From: Palsa-506 sp963709075
Lineage (GTDB): Bacteria; Actinomycetota; Actinomycetes; Streptosporangiales; Streptosporangiaceae
Direction: 5' to 3'
DNA: 64,000 nt
NCBI GenBank assembly: GCA_963709075.1
Contig: CAVPUY010000002.1
Location: 558,001 to 622,000, forward strand
The notes under the pieces are model-generated. The model had not been told where the DNA came from. It was given only the letters and a program-made list of their open reading frames with translations, and made no database searches. The position numbers were made by a program, and so were the translations under genes. Positions 16,983 to 26,354 of this stretch are shown here, piece after piece; positions within the stretch are counted from its first letter, which is position 1, and the number at the start of each line of letters is the position of its first letter.

Positions 16983-18499
16983 TCAGTCCCGGCCGGTCAG
17001 CGCCGCCACAAGCTCGCCGGCGGTCTCGCAGCGGTCAAGCAGGTCGCCGACGTGCGCGCGGGTTCCGCGCAGCGGCTCCAGGGTCGGGACCCGCTGCAGC
17101 GACTCCCGGCCGGGGATGTCGAAGATGACCGAGTCCCAGGAGGCCGCGGCGACGGCCTCCGGATATTTCCGCAGGCACCTGCCGCGGAAGTAAGCCCTGG
17201 TGTCCTCCGGCGGATAGGAGATCGCCCTGGTCACCTGCTCCTCGGTGACCAGCCTGGCCATCCGGCCCATGGCCGCGAGCCGGTTGTAGATGCCCCGCTC
17301 GGCACGGACATCGGAATACTGCAGGTCCACGAGCTGCAGGCGGGGATGATCCCAGCCGAGGCCGTCCCTGGCCCGGTAGCCGTTCAGCACCTCCAGCTTG
17401 GCCGTCCAGTCGAGTTCCCTGAGGTCAGCATCGGATCCTCGGCCAGCCTGGTCAGGACCGATTCCCAGCGGCCAAGTACGTCGGCCGTGATGTCATCGAC
17501 GTCGGCACCGAACCTGTCCTCGGTGTACTTCCTGGCCAGCTCGAGGTACTCCATCTGCAGCTGGATGGCAGTCATCTTCCGCCCGTCGCGCAGCGACACC
17601 AGATGGCGGCAGGTGGGATCGTGCGACACCGTGCGCAGCTCGGTGACCGGGGCATCAAGGCCGAGGTCCGAGTCGAGGAACCGGTCTTCGATCATCGCGA
17701 GCACGAGGGCCGTAGTGCCGAGCTTGAGGTAAGTGGAGATCTCGCTCATGTTCGCGTCGCCGATGATCACGTGCAGCCGGCGGTACTTCTCCGGATCGGC
17801 GTGCGGCTCGTCCCTGGTATTGATGATCGGCCGCTTCAGGGTGGTCTCCAGCCCGACCTCGACCTCGAAGAAGTCGGCGCGCTGGCTGATCTGGAAGCCC
17901 TCGTCCCGCCCGTCAGCGCCGCGGCCGACCCGCCCGGCGCCGCAGACGACCTGCCGGGAGACGAAGAAGGGGGTCAGGTGACGGACGATGTCGGCGAACG
18001 GCGTCGCCCTGTTCATCAGGTAATTCTCGTGGCAGCCGTAGGAGGCGCCCTTGTTGTCTGTGTTGTTCTTGTACAGCTGGATCGGCGCGCTGCCGGGGAC
18101 CGCGGCCGCCTGGGCCGCCGCCTCTGCCATTACCCGCTCGCCTGCTTTGTCCCAGGTCACGGCGGAAAGCGGGTCCGTGCACTCGGGCGCCGAGTACTCA
18201 GGGTGGGCATGGTCCACGTAGAGCCTGGCGCCGTTCGTCAGGATGACATTCGCCAGGCCTAGGTCCTCGTCGGTCAGCTGCGCCGAGTCGGCCGCCTCGC
18301 GGGCAAGGTCGAACCCGCGGGCATCGCGCAGCGGGTTCTCCTCCTCGAAGTCCCATCGTGCCCGCCGGGCCCGGGCCGACGTCGCCGCCTGATATGCGTT
18401 GACGATCTGCGACGAGGTAACCATCGCATTCGCGCCCGGCTGGCCGGGCACGGCGATGCCGTACTCAGTCTCCGTGCCCATGACCCGCCGCACGCTCAT
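16983..18499 (-). CDS. dop: Depupylase Dop (one frameshift near the 3' end)
   Basis: PafA homologue that removes Pup from substrates and, where Pup ends in Gln, deamidates it. The N-terminus RRVMGTETEYGIAVPG has the Mg-ATP Glu, and ARLYVDHAHPEYSAPE has the catalytic Asp (about D96). The Dop-specific loop lies near VPGSAPIQLYKNNTDNKG. The frame breaks near 17420: one missing base restores LTS-RELDWTAKLEVLNGYRARDGLGWDH, and the protein ends ETAGELVAALTGRD at about 505 aa. ATG 18499 is chosen because family similarity begins there; a TTG at 18520 would add seven residues. The break is probably a sequence error. Confidence 0.93.
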
Positions 18500-18526
18500 G
18501 CCACCACGCTCATGCAACAAAGACTA
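18499..18526 (-). promoter_or_regulatory. dop promoter and possible coupled leader mini-ORF
   Basis: On the minus strand TAGTCT (18526-18521) is followed by seven bases and an ATG at 18513, which opens a five-codon frame (MSVVA, stop). Its TGA overlaps the dop ATG at 18499 as ATGA. The 9-mer ATGAGCGTG occurs at both starts. Leaderless translation of the mini-ORF could feed ribosomes onto dop, which lacks a clear ribosome binding site. Confidence 0.35.
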
Positions 18527-18563
18527 GTGCCGCATGGGCCTGGTAGGGACGACGCGCGCCGCC

Positions 18564-20372
18564 TCAGAGGTACTGACCCGTGTTCGCCACCGTGTCGATC
18601 GACCGGCCGGCCTCGGTGCCTTGCTTGCCGGAGACCAGCGTCCTGATGTAGACGATCCGCTCGCCCTTCTTGCCGGAGATCCGCGCCCAGTCGTCCGGGT
18701 TGGTCGTGTTCGGCAGATCCTCGTTCTCCTTGAACTCGTCAACGCAGGCGGTCAGCAGGTGAGCGACCCGCAGGCCCTTCTGCCTGGTGTCGAGGTATTC
18801 CTTGATCGCCATCTTCTTCGCCCGGTCCACGATGTTCTGGATCATCGCGCCGGAGTTGAAGTCCTTGAAGTACAGGACTTCCTTGTCGCCGTTGGCGTAG
18901 GTCACCTCAAGGAACCGGTTCTCCTCGGTCTCGCTGTACATGCGCTCGACCACCCGCTGGATCATCTCGCCAACCGTCGACCCGGCTGATCCGCCGTGCT
19001 CGGCCAGGTCGTCGGGGTGCAACGGCAGGCTGGGCACCACGTATTTGGAGAAGATGTCCCTGGCCGCCTCGGCGTCCGGCCGCTCGATCTTGATCTTGAC
19101 GTCGAGCCTGCCCGGGCGCAGGATCGCCGGGTCGATCATGTCTTCCCGGTTCGACGCGCCGATCACGATCACGTTCTCCAGGCCCTCGACGCCGTCGATC
19201 TCGCTGAGCAGCTGCGGCACGATCGTGTTCTCGACATCGCTGGAGACCCCGGAGCCGCGGGTGCGGAAGATCGAGTCCATCTCGTCGAAGAAGACGATGA
19301 CCGGCATGCCCTCGCTGGCTTTTTCCCTGGCCCGCTGGAAGACCAGCCTGATATGCCGCTCGGTCTCGCCGACGTACTTGTTCAGCAGCTCGGGGCCCTT
19401 GATGTTCAGGAAGAAGCTCTTGCCTTCCTTTGCCTGCGCACCCGTCTCGCCGGCTGAGCCATTCTGGCTGGCCAGCTCGGCGGTGCGCGCCGCGACTTGC
19501 TTCGCGAGCGAGTTGGCGACTGCCTTCGCGATGAGCGTCTTGCCGCAGCCGGGCGGCCCGTAGAGCAGCACGCCCTTGGGCGGCCGCAGCTGGTGCTCGC
19601 GGAACAGGTCGGCGTGCAGGTAGGGCAGCTCGATTGCGTCCCTGATCTGCTCGATCTGCCCGCTCAGGCCGCCGATGGCCGAGTAAGTGATGTCCGGCAC
19701 TTCCTCGAGGATGAGCTCTTCGACCTCGGCCTTGGGGATCCGCTCGTAGACATAGCCGGAACGCGGCTCGAGCAGCAGCGAGTCGCCGGCCCGCAGGGTG
19801 GCCTCGCGCAGCGGCTCCGCCAGCCTGGCCACCCGCTCTTCGTCGGCATGCGAGATGACCAGCGCCCGGTCGCCGTCCTCAAGGATCTCCTTGAGCATGA
19901 CGACCTCGCCGATCGTCTCGTAGCCCTGGGCGATCACGACGTTGAGCGCCTCGTTGAGCACGACTTCCTGGCCCGGCCTCAGCTCATCGAGCTCGATCCC
20001 CGGACTGACGCTGACCCGCATCTTGCGGCCGCCAGTGAACACGTCCGCGGTGCCGTCTTCGCAGCCGTTGAGGAAGACGCCGAAGCCCGACGGCGGCTGC
20101 GCGAGCCTGTCGACCTCTTCCTTCAGCGCGACGATCTGGTCCCTGGCCTCGCGCAGCGTGCTGGCCAGGCGGTCGTTCTGCCCGGTGACGCTGGCGAGGC
20201 TGGTCTCCGTCTCGCGGAGCCGCTCCTCGAGCAGCCGGGCTTGCACCGGCGAATCCGCGAGCCGACGGCGCAGTGCAGCAATCTCCTCTTCGAGGAAGGA
20301 GATCTGCGTGGTCAGGACCTTGACCTCGTCGTCGTGTCGTCCGGCGCGGGCGCTGTCATCACGGGCGGCCAT
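18564..20372 (-). CDS. mpa: Proteasome-associated AAA ATPase Mpa/ARC
   Basis: Hexameric unfoldase that captures Pup through its coiled coil and threads substrates into the 20S core. It is about 602 aa. The N-terminal coiled coil (about 15-85) is followed by two OB-fold domains including GFGVFLNGCEDGTADVF. The AAA module has Walker A GPPGCGKT, Walker B VIVFFDEMDSIF, and the second region NREDMIDPAILRPGR. The C-terminus TGQYL is the proteasome-docking motif (Gln-Tyr-Leu). ATG 20372 follows GAGGGG; an upstream GTG at 20381 with GGAAGG is an equal alternative. It lies directly upstream of dop. Confidence 0.96.
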   Translation of the reverse strand: MAARDDSARAGRHDDEVKVLTTQISFLEEEIAALRRRLADSPVQARLLEERLRETETSLASVTGQNDRLASTLREARDQIVALKEEVDRLAQPPSGFGVFLNGCEDGTADVFTGGRKMRVSVSPGIELDELRPGQEVVLNEALNVVIAQGYETIGEVVMLKEILEDGDRALVISHADEERVARLAEPLREATLRAGDSLLLEPRSGYVYERIPKAEVEELILEEVPDITYSAIGGLSGQIEQIRDAIELPYLHADLFREHQLRPPKGVLLYGPPGCGKTLIAKAVANSLAKQVAARTAELASQNGSAGETGAQAKEGKSFFLNIKGPELLNKYVGETERHIRLVFQRAREKASEGMPVIVFFDEMDSIFRTRGSGVSSDVENTIVPQLLSEIDGVEGLENVIVIGASNREDMIDPAILRPGRLDVKIKIERPDAEAARDIFSKYVVPSLPLHPDDLAEHGGSAGSTVGEMIQRVVERMYSETEENRFLEVTYANGDKEVLYFKDFNSGAMIQNIVDRAKKMAIKEYLDTRQKGLRVAHLLTACVDEFKENEDLPNTTNPDDWARISGKKGERIVYIRTLVSGKQGTEAGRSIDTVANTGQYL

Positions 20373-20400
20373 GCCCCTCACCCCTTCCGAGAGCTGACTT

Positions 20401-20406
20401 AACCTA
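20401..20406 (-). promoter_or_regulatory. -10 hexamer for mpa
   Basis: TAGGTT on the minus strand, 28 bases upstream of ATG 20372. It would give a short leader containing the GGAAGG and GAGGGG ribosome-binding sequences. Confidence 0.4.
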
Positions 20407-20501
20407 GACCCTACCTATCCGGGGTGCTTCCGTAACCTGGCGCGGGCCCCGGACTCCGCATTCTCCCGTCACGATCCGGGCACGGGCGGCCCGCGAGGCG
20501 G

Positions 20502-21456
20502 TCATCGGGCCGCGCGGCCTGCCCCGCCGGCCGCGTCCCGCCAGTCCGCGCTGTCGCGCGCTCCCTTCGCTGGCCGGCGCCGTCTCGGCGGCGGGGTAAC
20601 CCCGTCCGCGAGGCGCCGCGCGGTCACCAGGAAGCCGGTGTGGCCGACCATGCGGTGCTCCGGCCGGACGGCGAGCCCGTCGACGTGCCAGCCGCGCACC
20701 AGCGACTCGGACGCGGCAGGCTCGGCGAAGCTGCCCTGTTCCCGCAGCGCCTCTACGGTCCGCGAAAGCTGAGTGGTCGATGCCACGTAACAGCAGATCA
20801 GGCCGCCGCCGGCCAGCGACAGGGCCGCCGTGTCCGCGTAATCCCACGGCGCGAGCAGGTCGAGTACCACCCGGTCGAACCGCTCGCCAGGCGGCAGGCC
20901 GGCGGCTGCGGCCAGCTCAGCGGCCGGCATATCGGCCGGCGGCGCCGCGGCCGGGCCCGGCCGGCAGCTCGCCGGTCACCAGCCGCCAGGCCGGATGCGG
21001 CGCGCCGAAGTACCGGTCGGCATTCCCGCGCGCTATCTCGGCGAAATCGGGCCGCCGCTCATACGAGACGAGCAGGCCGTCCTCGCCGATTGCGCGGAGC
21101 AGCCAGCAGGACAGCGCGCCGCTGCCGGCCCCGGCCTCCAGCACCCGGGCGCCAGGGAAAATGTCGGCCAGCGCGAGAATCTGGGCGGCGTCCTTGGGGT
21201 AGACGACCGCCGCGCCGCGCCGCATGGACAGGGTGAAGTCGGCAAGCAGCGGCCGGAGCGCGACGTAGGCGGTTCCGCCCGACGAGGTCACCACGCTGCC
21301 GTCCTGGCTGCCGATGAGATCATCGTGGGCCAGCGATCCCTGGTGGGTATGGAAGGCCCGCCCTGGCTGCAGCGCAACCAGGTGACTGCGGCCTTTCTGG
21401 TCGGTGAGCTGGACCTGCTCACCGGGCATGAGGGGTCCTCGGCGCGGTCGGATCAC
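20502..21456 (-). CDS. trmI: tRNA (adenine58-N1)-methyltransferase TrmI (one frameshift)
   Basis: S-adenosylmethionine-dependent enzyme that makes m1A58 in the T-loop of tRNAs. The N-terminal barrel region (VALQPGRAFHTHQGSLAHDDLIG) is followed by the SAM-binding ARVLEAGAGSGALSCWLL and YERRPDFAEIARGN, then FDRVVLDLLAPWDY with the conserved Asp. The frame breaks between about 20917 and 20940; skipping one base in the GC-rich stretch joins TGELPAG to PADMPAAELAAAAG. The repaired length is about 317 aa. GTG 21456 has TAGCCT seven bases upstream (leaderless). Placement next to mpa and the RecB-like gene matches Rv2118c-Rv2119. Confidence 0.9.
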
Positions 21457-21463
21457 GCCCGCA

Positions 21464-21469
21464 AGGCTA
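21464..21469 (-). promoter_or_regulatory. -10 hexamer for leaderless trmI
   Basis: TAGCCT on the minus strand, seven bases before GTG 21456. It is the same hexamer and spacing as at helY. Confidence 0.5.
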
Positions 21470-21477
21470 GCGGTGCG

Positions 21478-22690
21478 TCAGGTGCCGGCGAACGCGTGGT
21501 CAAGATCGCTGGTCGCGAGCACCCCGAACACCTGACCGGACGGCTCGATGAGCAGGTACTCGCTGGCCGGCGCCCGCCGCACGGCGTCGATCAGCGCCAT
21601 CCCGGCCAGGTCGGCGGGCAGCACCAGGCTGGGATCCAGGGTGCGGGCGAGCGAGCCCGCCTCGATCCACGGCCGGCGCTGCTCCGGCGTGGCGATCACG
21701 GCCGTCTCGTTGACGATCGCGATCGGCTTGTCGTCGTGGTCCACGATGACAAGCGCGCGGGCCTGCGCTGCGTCCGCCCGCCTGATCGCCTCGGCCAGCG
21801 GCAGGCTGGCCGGGATCGGTATGGCCCGCCGGGCAAGCCGCCTGGCCTGCAGGCCGGGCAGCCGCTCCCGGACCCGGGTGACCCGGATCGACTGGCCGGC
21901 GCCGACCCACATGAACGCGGCGATGACGCCAAGCCAGAGCACGTTCACCACGTCGGCGCCGCTGCCGTCGCCGTTGTTAAGAATGATCGCGAACGGCACG
22001 GCCAGCAGCGCCACCGCGATAATGCGGCCGGCCCAGGCGGCCGCGATGGTGCCGGTGCCCGCCCTGCCGGTCAGCTTCCACACGCCGGCCCGCAGCATCC
22101 GGCCGCCGTCCAGCGGCAGGCCGGGCAGCAGGTTGAATATCCCGACCAGGAGATTCGCCAGGATCAGCTGGTCGATCAGGATCCGCGGAATGCCGGCCGG
22201 CGCCAGCGCGACGACGATGCCGTACCCGACGGCGGCGAGCGCGAGCGACAGCAGCGGCCCGGCCCCGGAGACCAGGAATTCCCGGCCCGGAGTCTGCGGT
22301 TCCTGCTCGATCTCGGAGAAGCCGCCGAGCGGGTACAGCAGGATGCGCCGCACCGGCAGGCCGAACGCCCGCGCCACGGCGCAGTGACTCAGCTCGTGCA
22401 CGAGCACGGACAGGTAGAGCAGGATGACGAAGGCGGCGGCCACCACGTACCGGCGTGGTGGATCCCGGCACCGATCCCTTGAGGCTGCTGCCGTAGAAGA
22501 TGACGAACAGGGCGGCGATCAGGAACCAGTACGGGGAGACGTAGACCGGGATGCCAAGCGGCCGCCCGATGACTATCCCGGCGCGCGAATCCTGCGGCGG
22601 GTCAGGCCGGCGGCGCGGGCCGCGCTGGCCCGGCGGCAGCGGGCCCTGCGCCGGGACGGTGCCCTCGTGGCGCCGGGCCGGCTGAGACAT
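21478..22690 (-). CDS. Site-2 protease family (M50) membrane metalloprotease with CBS domains (one frameshift)
   Basis: Intramembrane zinc protease. The N-terminus has GIVIGRPLGIPVYVSPYWF and a first helix. The zinc motif is VLVHELSHCAVARAFGLPVRR, and the third ligand lies in LLPGLPLDGGRM. A CBS pair occupies about residues 270-400 (RALVIVDHDDKPIAIVNE; LLIEPSGQVFGVLATSDLDHA). The frame breaks near 22452: dropping one G joins GSTTP to YVVAAAFVILL, giving about 403 aa. ATG 22690 starts at the family-like N-terminus but has no ribosome binding site. A Pro/Gly-rich reading frame beginning at 22871 in another frame could be its true N-terminus if a second indel exists. Substrate unknown. Confidence 0.85.
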
Positions 22691-22995
22691 GCCGGCCGGC
22701 AGGCCGCTCCCGGCGGCAGGGCGGGCGGCACGGACATGGCGCGCGTGCCTGCCGGGGCTGCGGCTCCTTGCGGCTGGCTGGCACTCCCGGGCGTGCGGCG
22801 CTCCCGGGCGGCGGCGTGCTCCCGGGCGGCTGGTCCTGCGGTGCCTGCCCGCCGGGAATCATGCCTGTCACAGCATTGATGCTACGTGCTGCGCGCGGCC
22901 CGGGAGCGCCCGGCCGCCCGGGCGGGCCGACGGCACCGGGGGCCGGACGGGCGCATCCGAGCGGGCAAAGACCGGCAACTGTCGGCAGGGTCCCC

Positions 22996-23001
22996 TAGTC
23001 T
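22996..23001 (+). promoter_or_regulatory. -10 hexamer upstream of RecB-like nuclease gene
   Basis: TAGTCT is followed by seven bases and a GTG at 23009, again a leaderless arrangement. The GTG is out of frame with the nuclease by one base. Confidence 0.35.
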
Positions 23002-23008
23002 CCGTTAG

Positions 23009-24060
23009 GTGGGTGATCTCAGCGCAGTAACTCAGGCCGGCAGGCGGCAGTGCCCGGCCCGGCGGCAGTGCCCGGCCCGGCCGCGGTATCGGGGACTGGC
23101 CCGGCTGCGGCCGTGCCCGCGCCGGCGGCCCCTGGGTCCGGCGAGACCAGCGGGCCGGACGAGGCCCGGCCGAGGCCGGCAGGCGCCGGCCGGGGCCAGC
23201 GCCGGCAGACCCGGCCGGCCGAGCCGGACAGGCCCAGGTCCCTTTCGCCGTCGCGGGCCGGCGATTTCCTCACCTGCCCGTTGCTCTACCGGTTCCGGGT
23301 ACTGGACCGGCTGCCCGAGCCGCCGAGCCCGGCCGCCGCCCGGGGCACGCTCGTGCACGCGGTGCTGGAGCGGCTGTTCGACCATCCGGCCGCCGCCCGC
23401 ACGCCGCAGGCGGCCCGGTCCCTGCTCGGGCCGGAGTGGGCCCGGCTCATCGCCGAAGAGCCCGAGCTCACCAGCCTCTTCGAGGCGGACGAGCAGCGCG
23501 ACGTGCTGGCTGGCCAGTGCCGCCGACGATGCTCGACCGCTACTTCACCCTGGAGGATCCGCGCCGCCTGGAGCCTGCCCACCGCGAACTGCATGTCGAG
23601 GCCATGCTCGAGTCCGGCCTGCTGCTGCGCGGCTACATTGACCGGCTCGATATCGCGCCGGGCGGCGAGATCAGGATCGTGGACTACAAGACCGGCGCCG
23701 CCCCGCGGGAGGAATTCGAAGCGCGCGCGCTGTTCCAGATGAAGTTCTACGCGCTGGTGCTGTGGCGCAGCCAGGGACAGCTGCCACGGCTGCTGCAGCT
23801 CATCTATCTCGGCAGCGGCGAGATAGTCCGGTATGCGCCGGACGAGGCTGACCTGATCGCGACCGAGCGCAAGATAAATGCCCTCTGGCGGGCTATCGAG
23901 CGGGCCAGGGATGCCGGGGACTGGCGGCCGCGGCCGGGCAGGCTCTGCGACTGGTGCGCGCACAAGCCGATCTGCCCGGCGTTCGGCGGCACTCCGCCGC
24001 CGCTGCCGGAGCCGGCTGCCGAGACGGCGCCGGACCCAGGAGGCCGACGGGCCAATCCGA
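23009..24060 (+). CDS. RecB-like PD-(D/E)XK nuclease with iron-sulfur cluster motif (frameshifted; 3' end unclear)
   Basis: Cas4/AddB-like exonuclease related to Rv2119. Conserved parts are LSPSRAGDFLTCPLLYRFRVLDRLPEPP (first cluster Cys), RGTLVHAVLERLFDHP, the catalytic IRIVDYKTG (Asp and Lys) and LCDWCAHKPICPAFGG (three cluster Cys). One missing base near 23521 separates the halves. Similarity starts in the frame open from GTG 23050, but the leaderless GTG 23009 would be the start if another indel lies near 23045. After the CPAF motif the frame runs into a 77-base tandem repeat and G-rich sequence to 24602, giving an implausible Arg/Gly tail. The true stop is probably near 24.05 kb and hidden by errors. 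Confidence 0.8.
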
Positions 24061-24065
24061 GGTCA

Positions 24066-24297
24066 CGACGGACCAGCGGCCGAGGCGGGGAAGGACCGGC
24101 GCCCGAGGTCACACGGACCATCGAGGTCAGAGCCACGAGTCACGACGGACCAGCGGCGAGGCGAAGACCGGCGCCGAGGTCACACGGACCAATCGAGGTC
24201 ACGACGGGCAAACGACGCACGACGGACCAGCGGCCCGAGGTGGGCAAGGACCGGCGCCGAGGTCACACGGAAAATCGAGGTCAGATAGCGGCTCCTG
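24066..24297. repeat. 77-bp imperfect tandem repeat, three copies
   Basis: Copies begin at 24066, 24143 and 24220, each with CGACGGACCAGCGG, so the period is exactly 77. Every unit holds GGCGC..GAGGTCACACGG and a second GAGGTCA box about 18 bases later. A partial unit precedes the first copy. As 77 is not a multiple of three, the array does not encode a repeated peptide. It lies at the 3' end of the RecB-like gene. Confidence 0.8.
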
Positions 24298-24349
24298 ACG
24301 ACGATGCAGACCGAGGCAGTCGCGGGATGACCATCGCGGCGAAACCCTG

Positions 24350-24480
24350 GGGAGGCCGGGGGAGGGGGGGGGGGGGAGGGAGGGGAGGGGGGCGCGGGGG
24401 GAGAGGAGGGGCGCGGACGGGGCGGGGGGGAGGGGGGCGGGCGCGCGGGGGGGGGGTGGGGCGGCCGGGCGGGGGCGCGT
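24350..24480. other. Extreme G-rich stretch with G13 and G10 runs
   Basis: Almost entirely G on the plus strand with scattered A and C; longest runs are G13 at 24364-24376 and G10 at 24447-24456. No coding character. It is followed to 24638 by GC-rich low-complexity sequence in which I see no gene. Either a quadruplex-prone tract or, more likely, low-quality sequence. Confidence 0.7.
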
Positions 24481-24638
24481 GGTGCGGGGCGGCGGCGGGC
24501 CGTGGCGGCGGCCGGCGCGCGGTCCGCGGCGCGCTGCGGCCCGCGCTCGTGGGTCCGTCGCGTCGGCTGCGTCGCGCTGCTGGCCGGGGGGAGAACGCCT
24601 GACCGGGACGCGGCCAGCTGGTGCCCGGCGGGGTGCAG

Positions 24639-25121
24639 CTAGCTGATTCCGCGGCGGCGCAGGATCTCCTCGACGTCCCCCAGGTCGTCGTCCCCAGGCG
24701 CGCCGCCGCGCTTGGCCTTCTTCGCGGCCTTGGCTGATCCGGGCCCGAGCGCGGCCTGGCCAGCGCCGCCGCCCGGGGCGGCGGCCGGCTGGGCGCCGGC
24801 CCGGGCCGCCTTCTTGGCCTTGCGCCGGCTGGTCAGCGGTATCCCGCCCGAGGTCAGCAGCATCGCCACCGCGAGGCCCGCGAGCACCACGCCGGCCAAG
24901 GTCTTCGTCGAGAACACGAAGGACCCGCCGAAATGCACGATGGCCGAGCTGATCCGGCTGATCAGCGTGACCGTGCCGGTCAGATAGGCGGCCAGCGGCA
25001 GCAGCGACCAGGCGGCGAGCCGGAACCCGGCGCGCGGCCCCTTGCGCCGCCACCGGAAGTAGGACAGGACCAGCCCGGCTGCGGTCAGGCCGCCGCAGAT
25101 CACGAAGTCAAGGGCTGACAT
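24639..25121 (-). CDS. Small conserved actinobacterial membrane protein
   Basis: A 160 aa protein with four hydrophobic segments (about 3-20, 38-52, 58-72, 80-100), including LDFVICGGLTAAGLVLSYF and TLAGVVLAGLAVAMLLTSGG. The tail is Lys/Ala-rich and the C-terminus DLGDVEEILRRRGIS is conserved-looking. Its size and position, next to the RecB-like nuclease and facing it, match M. tuberculosis Rv2120c, an uncharacterised integral membrane protein. ATG 25121 is chosen because GGGGGGAGG lies three bases upstream; the longer frame from 25190 has no support. Function unknown. Confidence 0.75.
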   Translation of the reverse strand: MSALDFVICGGLTAAGLVLSYFRWRRKGPRAGFRLAAWSLLPLAAYLTGTVTLISRISSAIVHFGGSFVFSTKTLAGVVLAGLAVAMLLTSGGIPLTSRRKAKKAARAGAQPAAAPGGGAGQAALGPGSAKAAKKAKRGGAPGDDDLGDVEEILRRRGIS

Positions 25122-25415
25122 GTGCCTCCCCCCGGGGCCGGGCCGCTGGCCCGCGGGCCGGCGGCATGGGTCACCTTCATCGTCGCACATCCGCGGCCCA
25201 GCACCGCCAGGCCAGCGGGGCCGGGCCAGGGCCGCCGGGCGGCGCCGGGGAGGCGTCCGGGCAGCCTCGGGCAGCGCTCCGGCAGCGCCGTCGGGCGGGG
25301 GGGGGGGGGGGGCGTCGGGTGTCGGGCGGCCCGGGGGTGTCGGGCGCGCGTCGGGGCGCGCCGTCGGGGCGTGCCTCGGGCGAGGGGGCGCGTGCGCAGT
25401 GCCGCCAGGGCGCGG
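25122..25415. other. Intergenic GC-rich low-complexity stretch with a G16 run
   Basis: No gene is seen in this 294-base gap. It contains an uninterrupted G16 at 25297-25312 followed by repeated CGTCGGG-type words to about 25380. It marks the left edge of the region where indels become dense. Confidence 0.6.
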
Positions 25416-26101
25416 CTACCGGCTCATCATGCCCTGCAGCGTGGCCAGGTCGATCTGGCCCAGCGAGGAGGCCACCACCCGGCCGGGCGCTGGTGGGAAT
25501 CGGCAGCAGGCTCGGCACCGCGACGACCAGGCAGCCGGCGGCCTCGGCGGCGGCGACCCCGTTGGGCGAGTCCTCCAGCACGACGCAGCCGGCGGGCTCG
25601 ACCCCGAGCAGTTCCGCCGCCAGCAGGTAGGGCTCGGGGGCTGGCTTGCTCTGCCGGACGTCCTCCGCGCACACGGTGGCGCCGAAGGTCATCCCCAGTT
25701 TCGGGATCACCGCCTCCATGATCTGCCGCTCCGAGGACGTGACCAGCGCATTCGGCATCCCGGCGTTGGTGACCTCGGCGAACAGCTCGCGGGCGCTCCG
25801 GCAGCACCTGCACGCCGCGCTCGCGCAGCAGCGCGGTCATGCCGTCCACCATCCAGCGCGCGACCTCGTCCCGCGTCGCTGCCCTGGTGGCGCGGCTGAG
25901 CAGGTAGTCGATACTCCGCTGCAGCGAGCCGCCGACGAGCGCCTGCTGGTCGGCCGGGCTCCACTGGCCGCCGAGATGGGCCATGACCTCGCTCTCGACC
26001 TCGAACCACAGCGGCTCGGAATCGATCAGCAGCCCGTCCATGTCGAAGAGGATGGCCTGGAGTGCTCTGCGGCCGGAGCGAGCGGATGCGCTAACCGACA
26101 T
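25416..26101 (-). CDS. HAD-superfamily phosphatase (beta-phosphoglucomutase-like; two frameshifts)
   Basis: Haloacid dehalogenase-type phosphohydrolase. Motif I is AILFDMDGLLIDSEPLW with the Asp nucleophile, motif II is in ALVTSSERQ, and motifs III/IV are SKPAPEPYLLAAELLGV and GCVVLEDSPNGVAAAEAAG. Two single-base gains, near 25793 and 25485, break the frame. Repair gives ERRELFAEVTNAGMPNAL and then VVASSLGQIDLATLQGMMSR, about 227 aa. The start is ATG 26101 with TAGGGT eight bases upstream. Family members act on small phosphorylated sugars or nucleotides; the substrate cannot be told from sequence. It is divergent from the PAC2 gene. Confidence 0.85.
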
Positions 26102-26109
26102 GGGCAAGG

Positions 26110-26115
26110 ACCCTA
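26110..26115 (-). promoter_or_regulatory. -10 hexamer for HAD phosphatase gene
   Basis: TAGGGT on the minus strand, eight bases before ATG 26101. There is no ribosome binding site, consistent with a leaderless or near-leaderless transcript. Confidence 0.35.
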
Positions 26116-26354
26116 CCGGCCGGGTGCCGCGGGATCAGGTGCTGAAATACCTGGCTTCCGGGTGGGCGGATGAGGCGTCGGTCGATGCTCGGCGGTGCTG
26201 GAACGACTGCGCGGCGGACGGCATGATGGGTCCCATTCTAGGAGCCGCGGCGGGCCCGGCCACCACGGCGCCGGATGCCGGGCCGTGACTTGGCGATCAT
26301 GGTTGTGCACGTAACCTGGACAACGAGGTAGCGCACCCGCGCGGTAAGGCCAGG

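Noticed and set aside
16983..18499. Programmed ribosomal frameshifting in dop (and tatC, SSADH)
   Set aside because: No slippery heptamer or downstream pseudoknot is evident at the breaks, and similar single indels are spread over unrelated genes.
22602..22871. Separate 89-codon Pro/Gly-rich minus-strand gene upstream of the M50 protease
   Set aside because: It overlaps the protease N-terminus in another frame; at most it is a frameshifted N-terminal extension of that gene.
24066..24297. 77-bp repeats as CRISPR or replication iterons
   Set aside because: Copies abut with no spacers, and no replication or cas gene is near; left as a tandem repeat.
24199..25053. 284-codon minus-strand Pro/Ala/Arg-rich frame across the G-runs
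   Set aside because: Made of translated homopolymer and of the shifted small membrane gene; no support as a protein.
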